Part shown: one piece after another, positions 1 to 6,868 of the stretch
Position numbering within the stretch: position 1 is the first letter of the stretch
Layout: each line of letters starts with the position of its first letter
Origin: Bacteroidota bacterium
GTDB lineage: Bacteria; Bacteroidota; Bacteroidia; Chitinophagales; Chitinophagaceae
Assembly: GCA_947447835.1 (NCBI GenBank)
Contig: CANFLP010000060.1
Coordinates: 1 to 11,019, forward strand
Direction: 5' to 3'
Length of the DNA: 11,019 nt
Translations under genes and position numbers: made by a program
Notes under the pieces: generated by a model
Database searches by the model: none
Told to the model about the DNA's origin: nothing
The model's input: the letters and a program-made list of their open reading frames with translations, nothing else

Positions 1-1295
1 CCGTTGTTCATTTGGAAGAAATCATAGGCAAGGAACATATTAAGGCTGAAAGAAACGCATTGCAATTAATTGCTCAAAAGAGCGAAGGATGTATGCGCGA
101 TGCCTTAAGTATTTTAGATAAGATTGTAAGCTTTTCCAACGGCGAATTAACTTATAAAAATACCCTTGAACATTTAAATGTACTTGATGAAGAATATTTT
201 TTCAAATTACTTGAATACTTAACAACACAGGACTTAACTAAAGCGATGTTATTGTATGATGAGATTAATCAAAAAGGATTTGAAGGAGATACGGTTTTAT
301 ATGGCCTAGCAAGTTTTATACGAAACCTATTGGTGTGTAAGGACCCTGCAAGCGCAGTATTATTGGAATCTATCGAAGGTTGGAGAGATCAATACACAAG
401 TACGGCAAAACAAATTAGTACGCCTTATTTAGTGAGTGCTTTAAATATTTTAAATGAAGCTGAAATTCAATTTAAAGTAGCCCGCAATAAAAGATTGCAT
501 GTCGAAATGGCCATTATAAAATTAAATTTCTTAGCACAGGCCATTGAGTTAAGTTTGGAAGACAACCAAATAGTAAAAAAAAAACTAGTTGATGCACACT
601 ATCCTATACGCTTAAAGAAAATCATTCCATTAAGCAATATTGTAGTCAATTCAGAAGCAAAGCTAGTTATTGAAACTCCTGCTCCAGCAAAAACTAAGCC
701 TGCTACTCCTGTAAATATGCAGCCTGCAGCCACAACGCCTGCTTCGGATATTTCTACCAAGCCTGTAAAATCAAATACCCCTGCTACGCCAGTAAAACCT
801 ACAGCAATACCAGTACCAACGGACAATACTTCAGGTGGCCCGAAAAAGAACTTATTAGCCGTTCTTCAACAGAAATACGGAAAGGAATATGACATTGAAG
901 AAGTAAAAGAATCTATTCCTTTAGAGATGGAATTACTTAAGAAAAGCTGGTCCGAATATGCGCATTTTTTGGAAGCCAATGACAAACATGCTTCTTCAGG
1001 CACATTTAAAGTAGCACAATTAAATATCATTGACGATATACACTTCACCGTTACAGTAGGCGCTTTAACTGCTCAAAAATTTGTAGAGATAGAAAGAATG
1101 AACTTTTTAGAAAAGATATGGGACACTTTTCAAAATAGAGCCATTCAATTTGATATTTTGGTGGAAGCGGGCGAACAAGAAGACGTCCCATTACACATGC
1201 GTTTAAATAGTAAACAAAAATACGACCGCATTGCTGATCAATATCCACTTGTGCGCGATTTAAAAAACCGTTGTAATTTAGAAGTATACTTTTAG
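1..1295 (+). CDS. dnaX: DNA polymerase III subunit gamma/tau, 3' part (5' end outside window)
   Basis: This is the clamp-loader ATPase subunit that loads the beta sliding clamp and, in its long tau form, tethers polymerase and helicase. The reading frame is open from base 3 to the TAG at 1293-1295, so the gene enters from the left; the TTG at 12 is internal. Numbering residues from that codon, residues 1-50 carry the end of the AAA+ module, with the sensor-2 motif GCMRDALSILD (Arg 29). Residues about 55-190 are the helical oligomerisation domain III. Residues about 220-280 are a Pro/Thr/Ala/Lys-rich flexible linker. Residues about 280-427 are the C-terminal tau-type region of Bacteroidota, poorly conserved outside the phylum. 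The Walker A and B motifs lie upstream of the window. An A10 run encodes Lys 189-191 at the domain III boundary (separate entry). The downstream neighbour is convergent. Identification is secure. Confidence 0.95.
   Translation, partial: VVHLEEIIGKEHIKAERNALQLIAQKSEGCMRDALSILDKIVSFSNGELTYKNTLEHLNVLDEEYFFKLLEYLTTQDLTKAMLLYDEINQKGFEGDTVLYGLASFIRNLLVCKDPASAVLLESIEGWRDQYTSTAKQISTPYLVSALNILNEAEIQFKVARNKRLHVEMAIIKLNFLAQAIELSLEDNQIVKKKLVDAHYPIRLKKIIPLSNIVVNSEAKLVIETPAPAKTKPATPVNMQPAATTPASDISTKPVKSNTPATPVKPTAIPVPTDNTSGGPKKNLLAVLQQKYGKEYDIEEVKESIPLEMELLKKSWSEYAHFLEANDKHASSGTFKVAQLNIIDDIHFTVTVGALTAQKFVEIERMNFLEKIWDTFQNRAIQFDILVEAGEQEDVPLHMRLNSKQKYDRIADQYPLVRDLKNRCNLEVYF
575..584 (+). promoter_or_regulatory. 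A10 homopolymer in dnaX, candidate slippage site for a gamma form
   Basis: Ten consecutive A residues are read in frame as GTA AAA AAA AAA CTA. If one A is gained, or the ribosome slips -1, reading continues ACT AGT TGA and stops at 590-592. If one A is lost, or the shift is +1, the next codon is TAG at 586-588. Both alternatives therefore terminate within three codons, giving a protein with the AAA+ and oligomerisation domains but no linker or tau region. Thermus thermophilus dnaX uses an A9 run for transcriptional slippage, and E. coli dnaX uses an A-rich -1 ribosomal frameshift site. I see no obvious downstream hairpin or upstream Shine-Dalgarno stimulator, which favours the transcriptional version. 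Its function here is inferred. Confidence 0.5.
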
Positions 1296-1324
1296 CCCTT
1301 ACAATTTATTAAGCCCTCATTGAC

Positions 1325-1350
1325 TGTGTATTTTGTGCTTGTGTATTTTG
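1325..1350. repeat. 11-bp direct repeat between dnaX and the SUI1 gene
   Basis: TGTGTATTTTG occurs at 1325-1335 and again, identically, at 1340-1350, separated by TGCT, in the 77-base gap between two convergent stop codons. The gap also holds a 7-bp inverted pair, AGCCCTC at 1312-1318 and GAGGGCT at 1368-1374, with a 49-base loop; that is too loose to call a terminator. No function is assigned. Confidence 0.5.
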
Positions 1351-1372
1351 CAATAGCCAGGATTAAAGAGGG

Positions 1373-1720
1373 CTATAACTTAGCCTTGCTGTACCCTTTT
1401 TGTTTTAAGTATTGAAATACTTTTTGACGATGGTCGCCTTGAATAATTATTTCACCATCTTTTACCGATCCCCCAGTGCCGCAATGATTTTTTAATGCTT
1501 TCCCTAACAGATTCATATCGTCCTCGTTTCCAACAAATCCATATACAATCGTAACAGTTTTACCTGCACGATGCTTGGTTTCCAAAATCACTCTTAATGG
1601 CTGTTCTGTAATGGCGAGGGTTTCAACAACTTCATCATTTGAAGCTGGGATATAATTTGGATCGGTACTATATACCAAGGGTGAACTACTCGTATTATTG
1701 AATTTATTTTTCTTACTCAT
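1373..1720 (-). CDS. SUI1/eIF1-like translation factor family protein (YciH-like)
   Basis: This 115-residue protein carries the SUI1 fold shared by eukaryotic and archaeal initiation factor eIF1 and bacterial YciH. Residues about 42-115 form the domain. The diagnostic stretch is LLGKALKNHCGTGGSVKDG (residues 72-90), followed by EIIIQGDHRQKV, matching the family pattern of a glycine-rich loop after a basic helix and the GDHR segment. Residues 1-40 are a polar, probably disordered extension. I chose the ATG at 1718-1720; a TTG nine bases upstream is also in frame but is a poorer start. The gene follows the DUF4783 gene by 23 bases on the same strand, so the two are probably cotranscribed. Bacterial YciH proteins are proposed to affect start-codon selection fidelity, but their physiological role is not settled. 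Family assignment is firm; role is open. Confidence 0.88.
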   Translation of the reverse strand: MSKKNKFNNTSSSPLVYSTDPNYIPASNDEVVETLAITEQPLRVILETKHRAGKTVTIVYGFVGNEDDMNLLGKALKNHCGTGGSVKDGEIIIQGDHRQKVFQYLKQKGYSKAKL

Positions 1721-1743
1721 TAATGACAAATTTGATAAAATTT

Positions 1744-2133
1744 CTAACTAACCCTAACACTCACAATGGTATAGCCTTTCTTGGTTTCCTGTAGTAATAA
1801 AGTGAGGTTAAATTTAGTAGATCCTGATAATAATTTGCCAGTTAAATAAATAGTATTTCCCACTTTTCTGGCTGCACTCTTTTCAAAACCAAGTATGTTT
1901 TTCTTATTAAAAAAAGATTGTAATAAATCATTTGCTTCTTTAGCACCATAAGGCTTTTGTCCTACTAAATCTGGCAGGTTTACTTCTACCTGACTATCCC
2001 AATAAGAAAGTAAATTATTGAAATTGGCTGTTTGTAAATTTTGAACAAGTGTCTCAGCTTCATTTTGTGCCTTAAGGCTTGTACTTGCCATTGCAAAAAT
2101 AACAACAAGTAGTATTTGACGTAGTTGGATCAT
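1744..2133 (-). CDS. Secreted DUF4783 family protein
   Basis: This is a 129-residue protein with a clear N-terminal signal peptide: basic start MIQLRQ, hydrophobic stretch LLVVIFAMAST, and probable cleavage after SLKA at about residue 22. The mature part (about 107 residues) resembles the DUF4783 family of Bacteroidota: an N-terminal helical part (ETLVQNLQTANFNNLLSYWD), a central segment with YGAKEANDLLQSFF, and a C-terminal set of beta strands ending in YTIVSVRVS. The overall look is NTF2/SnoaL-like, with a small alpha+beta cone, but this is only an impression. No catalytic residues are recognisable. The protein should be periplasmic or surface-exposed. It heads a probable two-gene unit with the SUI1-like gene, a combination with no obvious functional logic. 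Function is unknown; the family call rests on overall resemblance. Confidence 0.78.
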   Translation of the reverse strand: MIQLRQILLVVIFAMASTSLKAQNEAETLVQNLQTANFNNLLSYWDSQVEVNLPDLVGQKPYGAKEANDLLQSFFNKKNILGFEKSAARKVGNTIYLTGKLLSGSTKFNLTLLLQETKKGYTIVSVRVS

Positions 2134-2142
2134 TTTTTAAGG

Positions 2143-2171
2143 TTGTATCTAATGATAACTGCTTAAATTTG
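2143..2171 (+). promoter_or_regulatory. Predicted gpmI promoter (TTG, 18-bp spacer, TAAATTTG)
   Basis: TAAATTTG at 2164-2171 is an exact match to the Bacteroidota -7 consensus TAnnTTTG, and a TTG at 2143-2145 supplies a -33 element with an 18-base spacer. The start of transcription would fall near 2177, giving gpmI a leader of about 70 bases. The purine run AAAAAAGAAGAAT lies just before the ATG. This is a consensus match only, without experimental support. Confidence 0.5.
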
Positions 2172-2211
2172 CATTACGCTCAGTTTCATTCAACTTTGAG
2201 CTACAATTTAG

Positions 2212-2219
2212 CAAAATTA
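2212..2219 (-). promoter_or_regulatory. Predicted -7 element for the DUF4783-SUI1 unit
   Basis: The minus strand reads TAATTTTG from 2219 to 2212, an exact TAnnTTTG match. A TTTG lies upstream at 2237-2234, but the spacer is only 14 bases, shorter than usual, so the -33 element is doubtful. Transcription would begin near 2206, with a leader of about 70 bases. The site lies downstream of the predicted gpmI start, so the two divergent transcripts would overlap at their 5' ends. Confidence 0.35.
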
Positions 2220-2247
2220 GACGTTCACCGAATCAAAAAAGAAGAAT

Positions 2248-3765
2248 ATGTCAAAAAAAGTAATATTAGTAATCATGGATGGATGGGGATTAGGAAAAGT
2301 GCCTTTATCTGATGCCATTCAACAGGCAAAAGTTCCTTTTGTAAGTAGCTTGTATAATAAGTACCCTCACTCTACATTAATTACATGTGGCGAGGATGTA
2401 GGATTGCCAGAAGGGCAAATGGGTAATAGCGAAGTAGGACATTTGAACTTAGGTGCAGGAAGAATAGTGTATCAAGAATTACAAAGAATTAATGTGGCTG
2501 TTAGAGATGGTGAATTAGCTAGTAACCCTACCTTACTTGCATCTATACACTATGCCAAAGAAAACAACAAGCCTTTGCATTTATTAGGATTAGTAAGTGA
2601 CGGAGGTGTACACGCCCATACCTCCCATTTAAAAGCTATTTGTGACATTTGTAAGAAAGAGGGATTGACAAATGTTTTCATACATGCATTTACGGACGGT
2701 AGAGATACGGATCCGAAAAGTGGTCTTGCCTTTGTTGAAAATGTAGAAGCACATTTACAAACATCTGTCGGAAAAATTGCAACCGTAAGTGGAAGATACT
2801 ATGCAATGGATAGAGACAAGCGTTGGGAACGCGTTCAATTAGCATATGATACTTTAGTGAATGCAGCTGGACCTACTGCTGCTTCTGCCTTAGACGCGAT
2901 TAAAGAAAATTACGCAAATGATATTACAGATGAATTTATTAAACCTACAGTGATTATTGAAAACGGAGCGCCTATTGCTACCATTAAATCTGGAGACGCA
3001 GTACTTTGTTTTAATTTTAGAACAGACCGTTGTAGAGAAATTACTGAAGTATTGTCTCAAAAAGATTTTCCTGAATTTGGAATGAAAAAACTAGATCTAC
3101 ATTATACAACTATTACCAAGTATGACGAGACCTTCAAAAATGTGAATGTGATTTTTGAAAATGACAACTTAGTAAATACCCTTGGTGATGTTTTAGCGCA
3201 AAACGGGAAGAAGCAAATTAGAATTGCAGAAACTGAAAAATACCCACACGTTACCTTCTTTTTTAGCGGTGGCAGGGAAGTGCCATTTGAAGGTGAATCA
3301 CGTATTATGGCCCCTTCTCCTAAAGTAGCAACCTACGATTTGCAACCAGAGATGAGTGCAAAGGAATTAACCGATAAATTATTGCCAGAAATTAATGCAG
3401 GTCATCCTGATTTTGTTTGTCTAAACTTTGCTAATGCCGACATGGTTGGTCATACTGGCATTTTTAGTGCGGTGGTAAAAGCAGTTGAAACAGTGGACGG
3501 ATGTGTTGAGCAAATTGTTACAGCTGGTTTAAATAATGGCTACACTATATTTTTAACAGCCGATCATGGCAATGCCGATTACATGATTAACGAGGACGGA
3601 AGCCCTAATACTGCTCACACTACCAATCTGGTTCCTTTCTTTATAATTGACAAGGAATGGAAAGGCGAAATTAAAGCCGGTAAATTAGGTGATATCGCAC
3701 CAACCATCCTAACTATGATGGGGGTTGCTATACCAAAGGAAATGACAGGCAATGTGTTGATTTAA
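2248..3765 (+). CDS. gpmI: 2,3-bisphosphoglycerate-independent phosphoglycerate mutase
   Basis: GpmI interconverts 3-phosphoglycerate and 2-phosphoglycerate in glycolysis and gluconeogenesis, using two divalent metals (usually manganese) and a phosphoserine intermediate; it acts in the cytoplasm. The length of 505 residues is normal. Visible motifs in order are VILVIMDGWGLG with metal ligand Asp 11; GQMGNSEVGHLNLGAG with the catalytic Ser 61; SGRYYAMDRDKRWER and FNFRTDRCREIT with substrate-binding arginines; NFANADMVGHTG; and LTADHGNADYM, carrying the alkaline-phosphatase-superfamily Asp/His ligands. All catalytic elements are intact. The ATG at 2248 gives the canonical MSKKVILVIMDGWG start. 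A haem-binding protein gene follows after 63 bases, possibly from the same transcript. It is a housekeeping enzyme with no sign of transfer. Confidence 0.98.
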   Translation: MSKKVILVIMDGWGLGKVPLSDAIQQAKVPFVSSLYNKYPHSTLITCGEDVGLPEGQMGNSEVGHLNLGAGRIVYQELQRINVAVRDGELASNPTLLASIHYAKENNKPLHLLGLVSDGGVHAHTSHLKAICDICKKEGLTNVFIHAFTDGRDTDPKSGLAFVENVEAHLQTSVGKIATVSGRYYAMDRDKRWERVQLAYDTLVNAAGPTAASALDAIKENYANDITDEFIKPTVIIENGAPIATIKSGDAVLCFNFRTDRCREITEVLSQKDFPEFGMKKLDLHYTTITKYDETFKNVNVIFENDNLVNTLGDVLAQNGKKQIRIAETEKYPHVTFFFSGGREVPFEGESRIMAPSPKVATYDLQPEMSAKELTDKLLPEINAGHPDFVCLNFANADMVGHTGIFSAVVKAVETVDGCVEQIVTAGLNNGYTIFLTADHGNADYMINEDGSPNTAHTTNLVPFFIIDKEWKGEIKAGKLGDIAPTILTMMGVAIPKEMTGNVLI

Positions 3766-3828
3766 ATAAACTAACTTGCATTTAAACTATCAACAATAGT
3801 AATTGTCCAAACATTTAAAATCATCATT

Positions 3829-4332
3829 ATGATAAAGAAAATTTTAATCGGATTACTAGTTATCCTAATTGCTATCCAGTTTATTAAACCGGAAAGAAAC
3901 TTATCAGGTAACGCCGAAAAGGACATTGCTACATTATATCCAATGACTGATAGTGTAAAACTAATTGTAAATAAAGCATGCGCCGACTGCCACAGTAATA
4001 AAACAGTTTATCCTTGGTATGCATCAATTCAACCTGTAGCATTTTGGTTAGCTGACCACGTTAACGAAGGCAAAGGTGAAATTAATTTCAACGAATTTGC
4101 TTCCTATCGTATTGGCAAACAAAATCACAAATTAAAAGAAGTGATTGAGCAAGTTAAAGAAGGTGAAATGCCTTTGAACTCTTACACCCTTATTCATAAA
4201 GAAGCAAAATTAACAGAGGCAGAAAAAGCAACATTAATACAATGGTGTCAAAATATAATGGACACTATCAAGGCTAATTATCCAGCAGATAGTTTAAACA
4301 TTAAACGTCCACCCCCACCCGCTGCTAAATAG
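3829..4332 (+). CDS. Membrane-anchored haem-binding domain protein (Haem_bd type, CxxCH)
   Basis: This 167-residue protein begins MIKKILIGLLVILIAIQFI, an uncleaved signal anchor or signal peptide that places the rest in the periplasm. A single c-type haem motif, CADCH (Cys 51, Cys 54, His 55), lies within VNKACADCHSNKTVYPWYASIQPVAFW. The pattern of CxxCH followed by a Trp-Tyr segment, a conserved His (DHVNEGKGEINFNEF) and the later MPL motif (GEMPLNSYTLIHKEAKLT) is typical of the Haem_bd domain in Bacteroidota. Met 154 positions are not needed for this call, but the MPL methionine is a candidate distal haem ligand. The C-terminus is proline-rich (KRPPPPAAK). It probably carries electrons or senses redox state or a small ligand, but no partner is identifiable. 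engB follows 13 bases later, so the two are likely cotranscribed. Confidence 0.82.
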   Translation: MIKKILIGLLVILIAIQFIKPERNLSGNAEKDIATLYPMTDSVKLIVNKACADCHSNKTVYPWYASIQPVAFWLADHVNEGKGEINFNEFASYRIGKQNHKLKEVIEQVKEGEMPLNSYTLIHKEAKLTEAEKATLIQWCQNIMDTIKANYPADSLNIKRPPPPAAK

Positions 4333-4345
4333 GGGGAATTGAAAT

Positions 4346-4996
4346 ATGAAAATTAACAAAGCAACTTATTTAATTTCAAGTCCTGGATTTGAACAGTGCC
4401 CTAAATTAGAGCAACCTGAATATGCATTCATAGGGCGTAGTAATGTAGGCAAGTCTTCTATTATCAACGCCTTGTGCAATCAAAAGAATTTAGCTAAGAC
4501 ATCAGGTACGCCTGGTAAAACACAGCTGATTAACCATTTTGAAATAATGAGTTCTTCAAGCAAAGGTCCATGGGACAAATGGTATATTGTAGATTTGCCA
4601 GGATATGGATTTGCAAAAGTTTCTCAAAGTAGTCGACGTAGATGGGAACAAATGATTGAGAATTACTTAAGAAAACGCCCCAACTTAAACCGTGTTTTTG
4701 TTTTGATAGATAGCAGACATGCCCCACAAAAAATTGATTTAGAATTCATTGAGCAAATGTTTAAATGGGAAATTCCCTATACCCTTATATTTACTAAATC
4801 GGATAAAGAAAAGCCTGGTGTTGTAGCAAGAAACGTACAGTCCATGTTTGATACTTTAAAAGAAATGCTTCCTTTTCTTCCACAAGGTTTTGTAACCAGT
4901 GCTGAAAAAAAAGAGGGGGTACAAGAAGTGGTTGCTTGTATTGACCAATACAATCGCTTATATGCCGACGGGCAAAAGGAAAAACCTAATAACTAA
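4346..4996 (+). CDS. engB: Ribosome biogenesis GTP-binding protein EngB/YsxC/YihA
   Basis: EngB is a TRAFAC-class GTPase required for assembly of the large ribosomal subunit. All G motifs are present in its 216 residues: G1 GRSNVGKSS (30-38), G2 region TSGTPGKTQ (52-60) with the switch-I threonine, G3 DLPGYG (83-88), G4 TKSD (150-153) and G5 TSAEKKEG (184-191). The FAKVSQSSRRRWEQM segment after G3 is a family signature. Length is slightly above the usual 195-210, with a polar C-terminal tail. The ATG at 4346 is preceded by AGGGGGAA seven bases upstream, an unusually Shine-Dalgarno-like leader for this genome. The gene sits at the end of a probable gpmI-haem protein-engB run and is followed by a hairpin at 5040-5065. 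Confidence 0.97.
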   Translation: MKINKATYLISSPGFEQCPKLEQPEYAFIGRSNVGKSSIINALCNQKNLAKTSGTPGKTQLINHFEIMSSSSKGPWDKWYIVDLPGYGFAKVSQSSRRRWEQMIENYLRKRPNLNRVFVLIDSRHAPQKIDLEFIEQMFKWEIPYTLIFTKSDKEKPGVVARNVQSMFDTLKEMLPFLPQGFVTSAEKKEGVQEVVACIDQYNRLYADGQKEKPNN

Positions 4997-5039
4997 TTGC
5001 CAAAAAGGCCTAATAACCAGGTCCATAAAGCTTAATTCA

Positions 5040-5070
5040 TCGCCTGCTTAGCAATAAGTGGGCGACTTTG
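5040..5070 (+). terminator. Hairpin with GCAA tetraloop downstream of engB, likely terminator
   Basis: TCGCCTGCTTA (5040-5050) pairs with TAAGTGGGCGA (5055-5065) across a GCAA loop, giving eleven pairs including two adjacent G-U wobbles (U5045-G5060 and G5046-U5059). It is followed by CTTTGTTTATATTT. The wobbles become C-A mismatches on the opposite strand, so the structure belongs to plus-strand RNA. The T tract is interrupted, so termination is likely but not certain; a processing or stabilising hairpin is the alternative. Confidence 0.55.
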
Positions 5071-5101
5071 TTTATATTTACGCCTTGTACAATTAACGAC
5101 T

Positions 5102-6868
5102 ATGAAGATATTATTTCAATACATCCGTCCTTTTAGAAGCCTTGTAATTATAGCATTTGTTTTAGCTGCCATTAACCAAACATTCTCCATGTTTGACCCG
5201 ATGTTATTTGGTAGACTAATTGACGAATTTGCAAAAACGCCTTTCTTAGATGCGTTGGGCCATATTAGAACAGAACCTGCCTATTTAAAAGGTATTGGTG
5301 GCATTCTACTATTATTAGTGGGCACTGCTATGATAAGTAGAATTGCTAAAGCATTTCAGGACTATACGGTAAATGTAATTATTCAAAAATTTGGAGCTGC
5401 ACTATTTACAGACGGTTTAAGACATTCTATGCAATTGCCATTTCAAGCATTTGAAGACCAACGAAGTGGTGAAACATTATCTATCTTAACCAAGGCAAGA
5501 GCTGATTGTGAAAAATTCATCAGTTATGTTATAAATGTGGTTTTTGGAATTGTGGTGAGTATTGTATTTATATCAATCTATGCAACTAAGCTACATTGGT
5601 CTATTATGCCTATCTATATTTTAGGTGCAGGAACTATTGCCTATGTAACTAATATATTAAGTAAGCGTATTAAATCCATTCAAAAGAATATAGTAAAAGA
5701 AACTACCTCACTTGCAGGTACAACTACCGAAAGCTTACGTAATATTGAATTGGTGAAAAGCTTAGGACTAACAACACAAGAAATTAATCGTCTTAACAAT
5801 AATACCTATAAAATATTAGCACTTGAATTAAGAAAAGTAAAAAACATTCGTTCTTTAAGTTTTATTCAAGGAACCATGGTAAACTTTTTAAGACAAGTAA
5901 TCACATTCACTTTAATGTGGCTTATTTTTAAAGAGATACTTACTGTTGGTCAATTAATTTCATTACAATTTTATAGCTTCTTTATATTTGGACCATTACA
6001 AGAAATTGGTAGTATCATATTGAGTTATAGAGAGACCGAAGCTTCTTTGAACAACTTTGATACTTTGATGAAAAAGCCAACTGAGCAAAAACCAGAAAAT
6101 GCTGTGGAAATGGGTAATATTGAAAACCTTGCATTTAGCCATGTTGGATTCCAGCACCAAACTGCTAATTTCAAAGCCATTGACGACATTAGCTTTGAAG
6201 CCAAGAAAGGCGAAACGGTTGCATTTGTAGGACCATCTGGCGCAGGAAAAAGTACATTGGTAAAGCTACTTGTAGGTTTATATGAATCACAAGAAGGGCA
6301 GATATTAGTAAACGGCGTAAGCACTGCTCAGATTGACATGAATGACTTAAGAAATCAAATAAGTTTTGTTACTCAGGATACACAATTGTTTGCGGGTACA
6401 ATTAAAGAGAACTTATCATTTGTTGCACCTAATGCATCGGAGGAAGAAATGTTATTGGCTTTGAAAAAAGCCAGCTGTGTTAATATTTTAGATAAAGGTG
6501 GGAATGGCCTTGCAACAGTAATTGGCGAAGGCGGCTTAAAATTAAGTGGTGGTGAAAAGCAAAGACTTTCTATTGCACGTGCTTTATTAAGACATCCTCA
6601 CCTATTGATATTTGATGAAGCAACTTCTAGTTTAGATAGTTTAACCGAAGAGTCTATTACTGATACGATTCGTGAATTATCGGCCGAGCGCGAGCAAATC
6701 ACCATTATGATTGCGCATCGTCTAAGTACAATCATTCATGCTACCAGAATATATGTATTAGAAAAAGGCAAGGTAATTGAGCAAGGTAACCACGATTCAC
6801 TTTTAGCTGAAAAAGGATTATACTATGCCATGTGGAGACAACAAATTGGAGAAAGAAAGAATAACTAA
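5102..6868 (+). CDS. ABC exporter half-transporter (fused membrane and ATPase domains)
   Basis: This 588-residue protein has the MsbA/multidrug (ABCB-like) layout. The transmembrane domain covers residues 1 to about 320, with helices near 12-34, 64-82, 142-162, 166-186, 262-280 and 285-306. The ATPase domain follows, with Walker A GPSGAGKST (377-385), Q-loop Gln 425 in VTQD, signature LSGGEKQR (481-488), Walker B LLIFDEA (501-507) with catalytic Glu 506, D-loop SSLD, and H-loop His 539 in IAHRLST. Every ATPase motif is canonical, and no second half-transporter is adjacent, which fits a homodimer with two active sites. The substrate (lipid, drug or peptide) cannot be told from sequence; there is no peptidase domain. 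The start is the ATG at 5102, 36 bases after a hairpin, so it likely has its own promoter, but I found no exact -7 match. Its TAA overlaps the stop of the convergent DUF2721 gene. Confidence 0.93.
   Translation: MKILFQYIRPFRSLVIIAFVLAAINQTFSMFDPMLFGRLIDEFAKTPFLDALGHIRTEPAYLKGIGGILLLLVGTAMISRIAKAFQDYTVNVIIQKFGAALFTDGLRHSMQLPFQAFEDQRSGETLSILTKARADCEKFISYVINVVFGIVVSIVFISIYATKLHWSIMPIYILGAGTIAYVTNILSKRIKSIQKNIVKETTSLAGTTTESLRNIELVKSLGLTTQEINRLNNNTYKILALELRKVKNIRSLSFIQGTMVNFLRQVITFTLMWLIFKEILTVGQLISLQFYSFFIFGPLQEIGSIILSYRETEASLNNFDTLMKKPTEQKPENAVEMGNIENLAFSHVGFQHQTANFKAIDDISFEAKKGETVAFVGPSGAGKSTLVKLLVGLYESQEGQILVNGVSTAQIDMNDLRNQISFVTQDTQLFAGTIKENLSFVAPNASEEEMLLALKKASCVNILDKGGNGLATVIGEGGLKLSGGEKQRLSIARALLRHPHLLIFDEATSSLDSLTEESITDTIRELSAEREQITIMIAHRLSTIIHATRIYVLEKGKVIEQGNHDSLLAEKGLYYAMWRQQIGERKNN

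Noticed and set aside
599..826. Minus-strand open frame of 75 codons opposite the dnaX linker
   Set aside because: It is the complement of the Pro/Thr/Ala-rich linker, giving a Gly/Val/Ala-rich translation of the kind expected from such composition; no start context or homology.
1721..1729. TTG start giving three extra residues on the SUI1-like protein
   Set aside because: The ATG at 1718-1720 is a better start and gives the natural MSKK opening.
1727..1734. CAAATTTG as a separate promoter for the SUI1-like gene
   Set aside because: It misses the first consensus base, is itself a short palindrome expected in AT-rich DNA, and the 23-base gap fits cotranscription better.
3786..3800. ACTAT/ATAGT hairpin between gpmI and the haem-binding gene
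   Set aside because: Only five AT-rich pairs with no T tract; too weak to call a terminator.
5067..5095. TTTG plus TACAATTA as a promoter for the ABC exporter
   Set aside because: The -7 candidate matches only part of TAnnTTTG and would overlap the hairpin tail; not strong enough to annotate.
6025..6324. Minus-strand open frame of 99 codons opposite the ABC ATPase domain
   Set aside because: It is antisense to the Walker A region of an intact, conserved gene, with no promoter or start signal.
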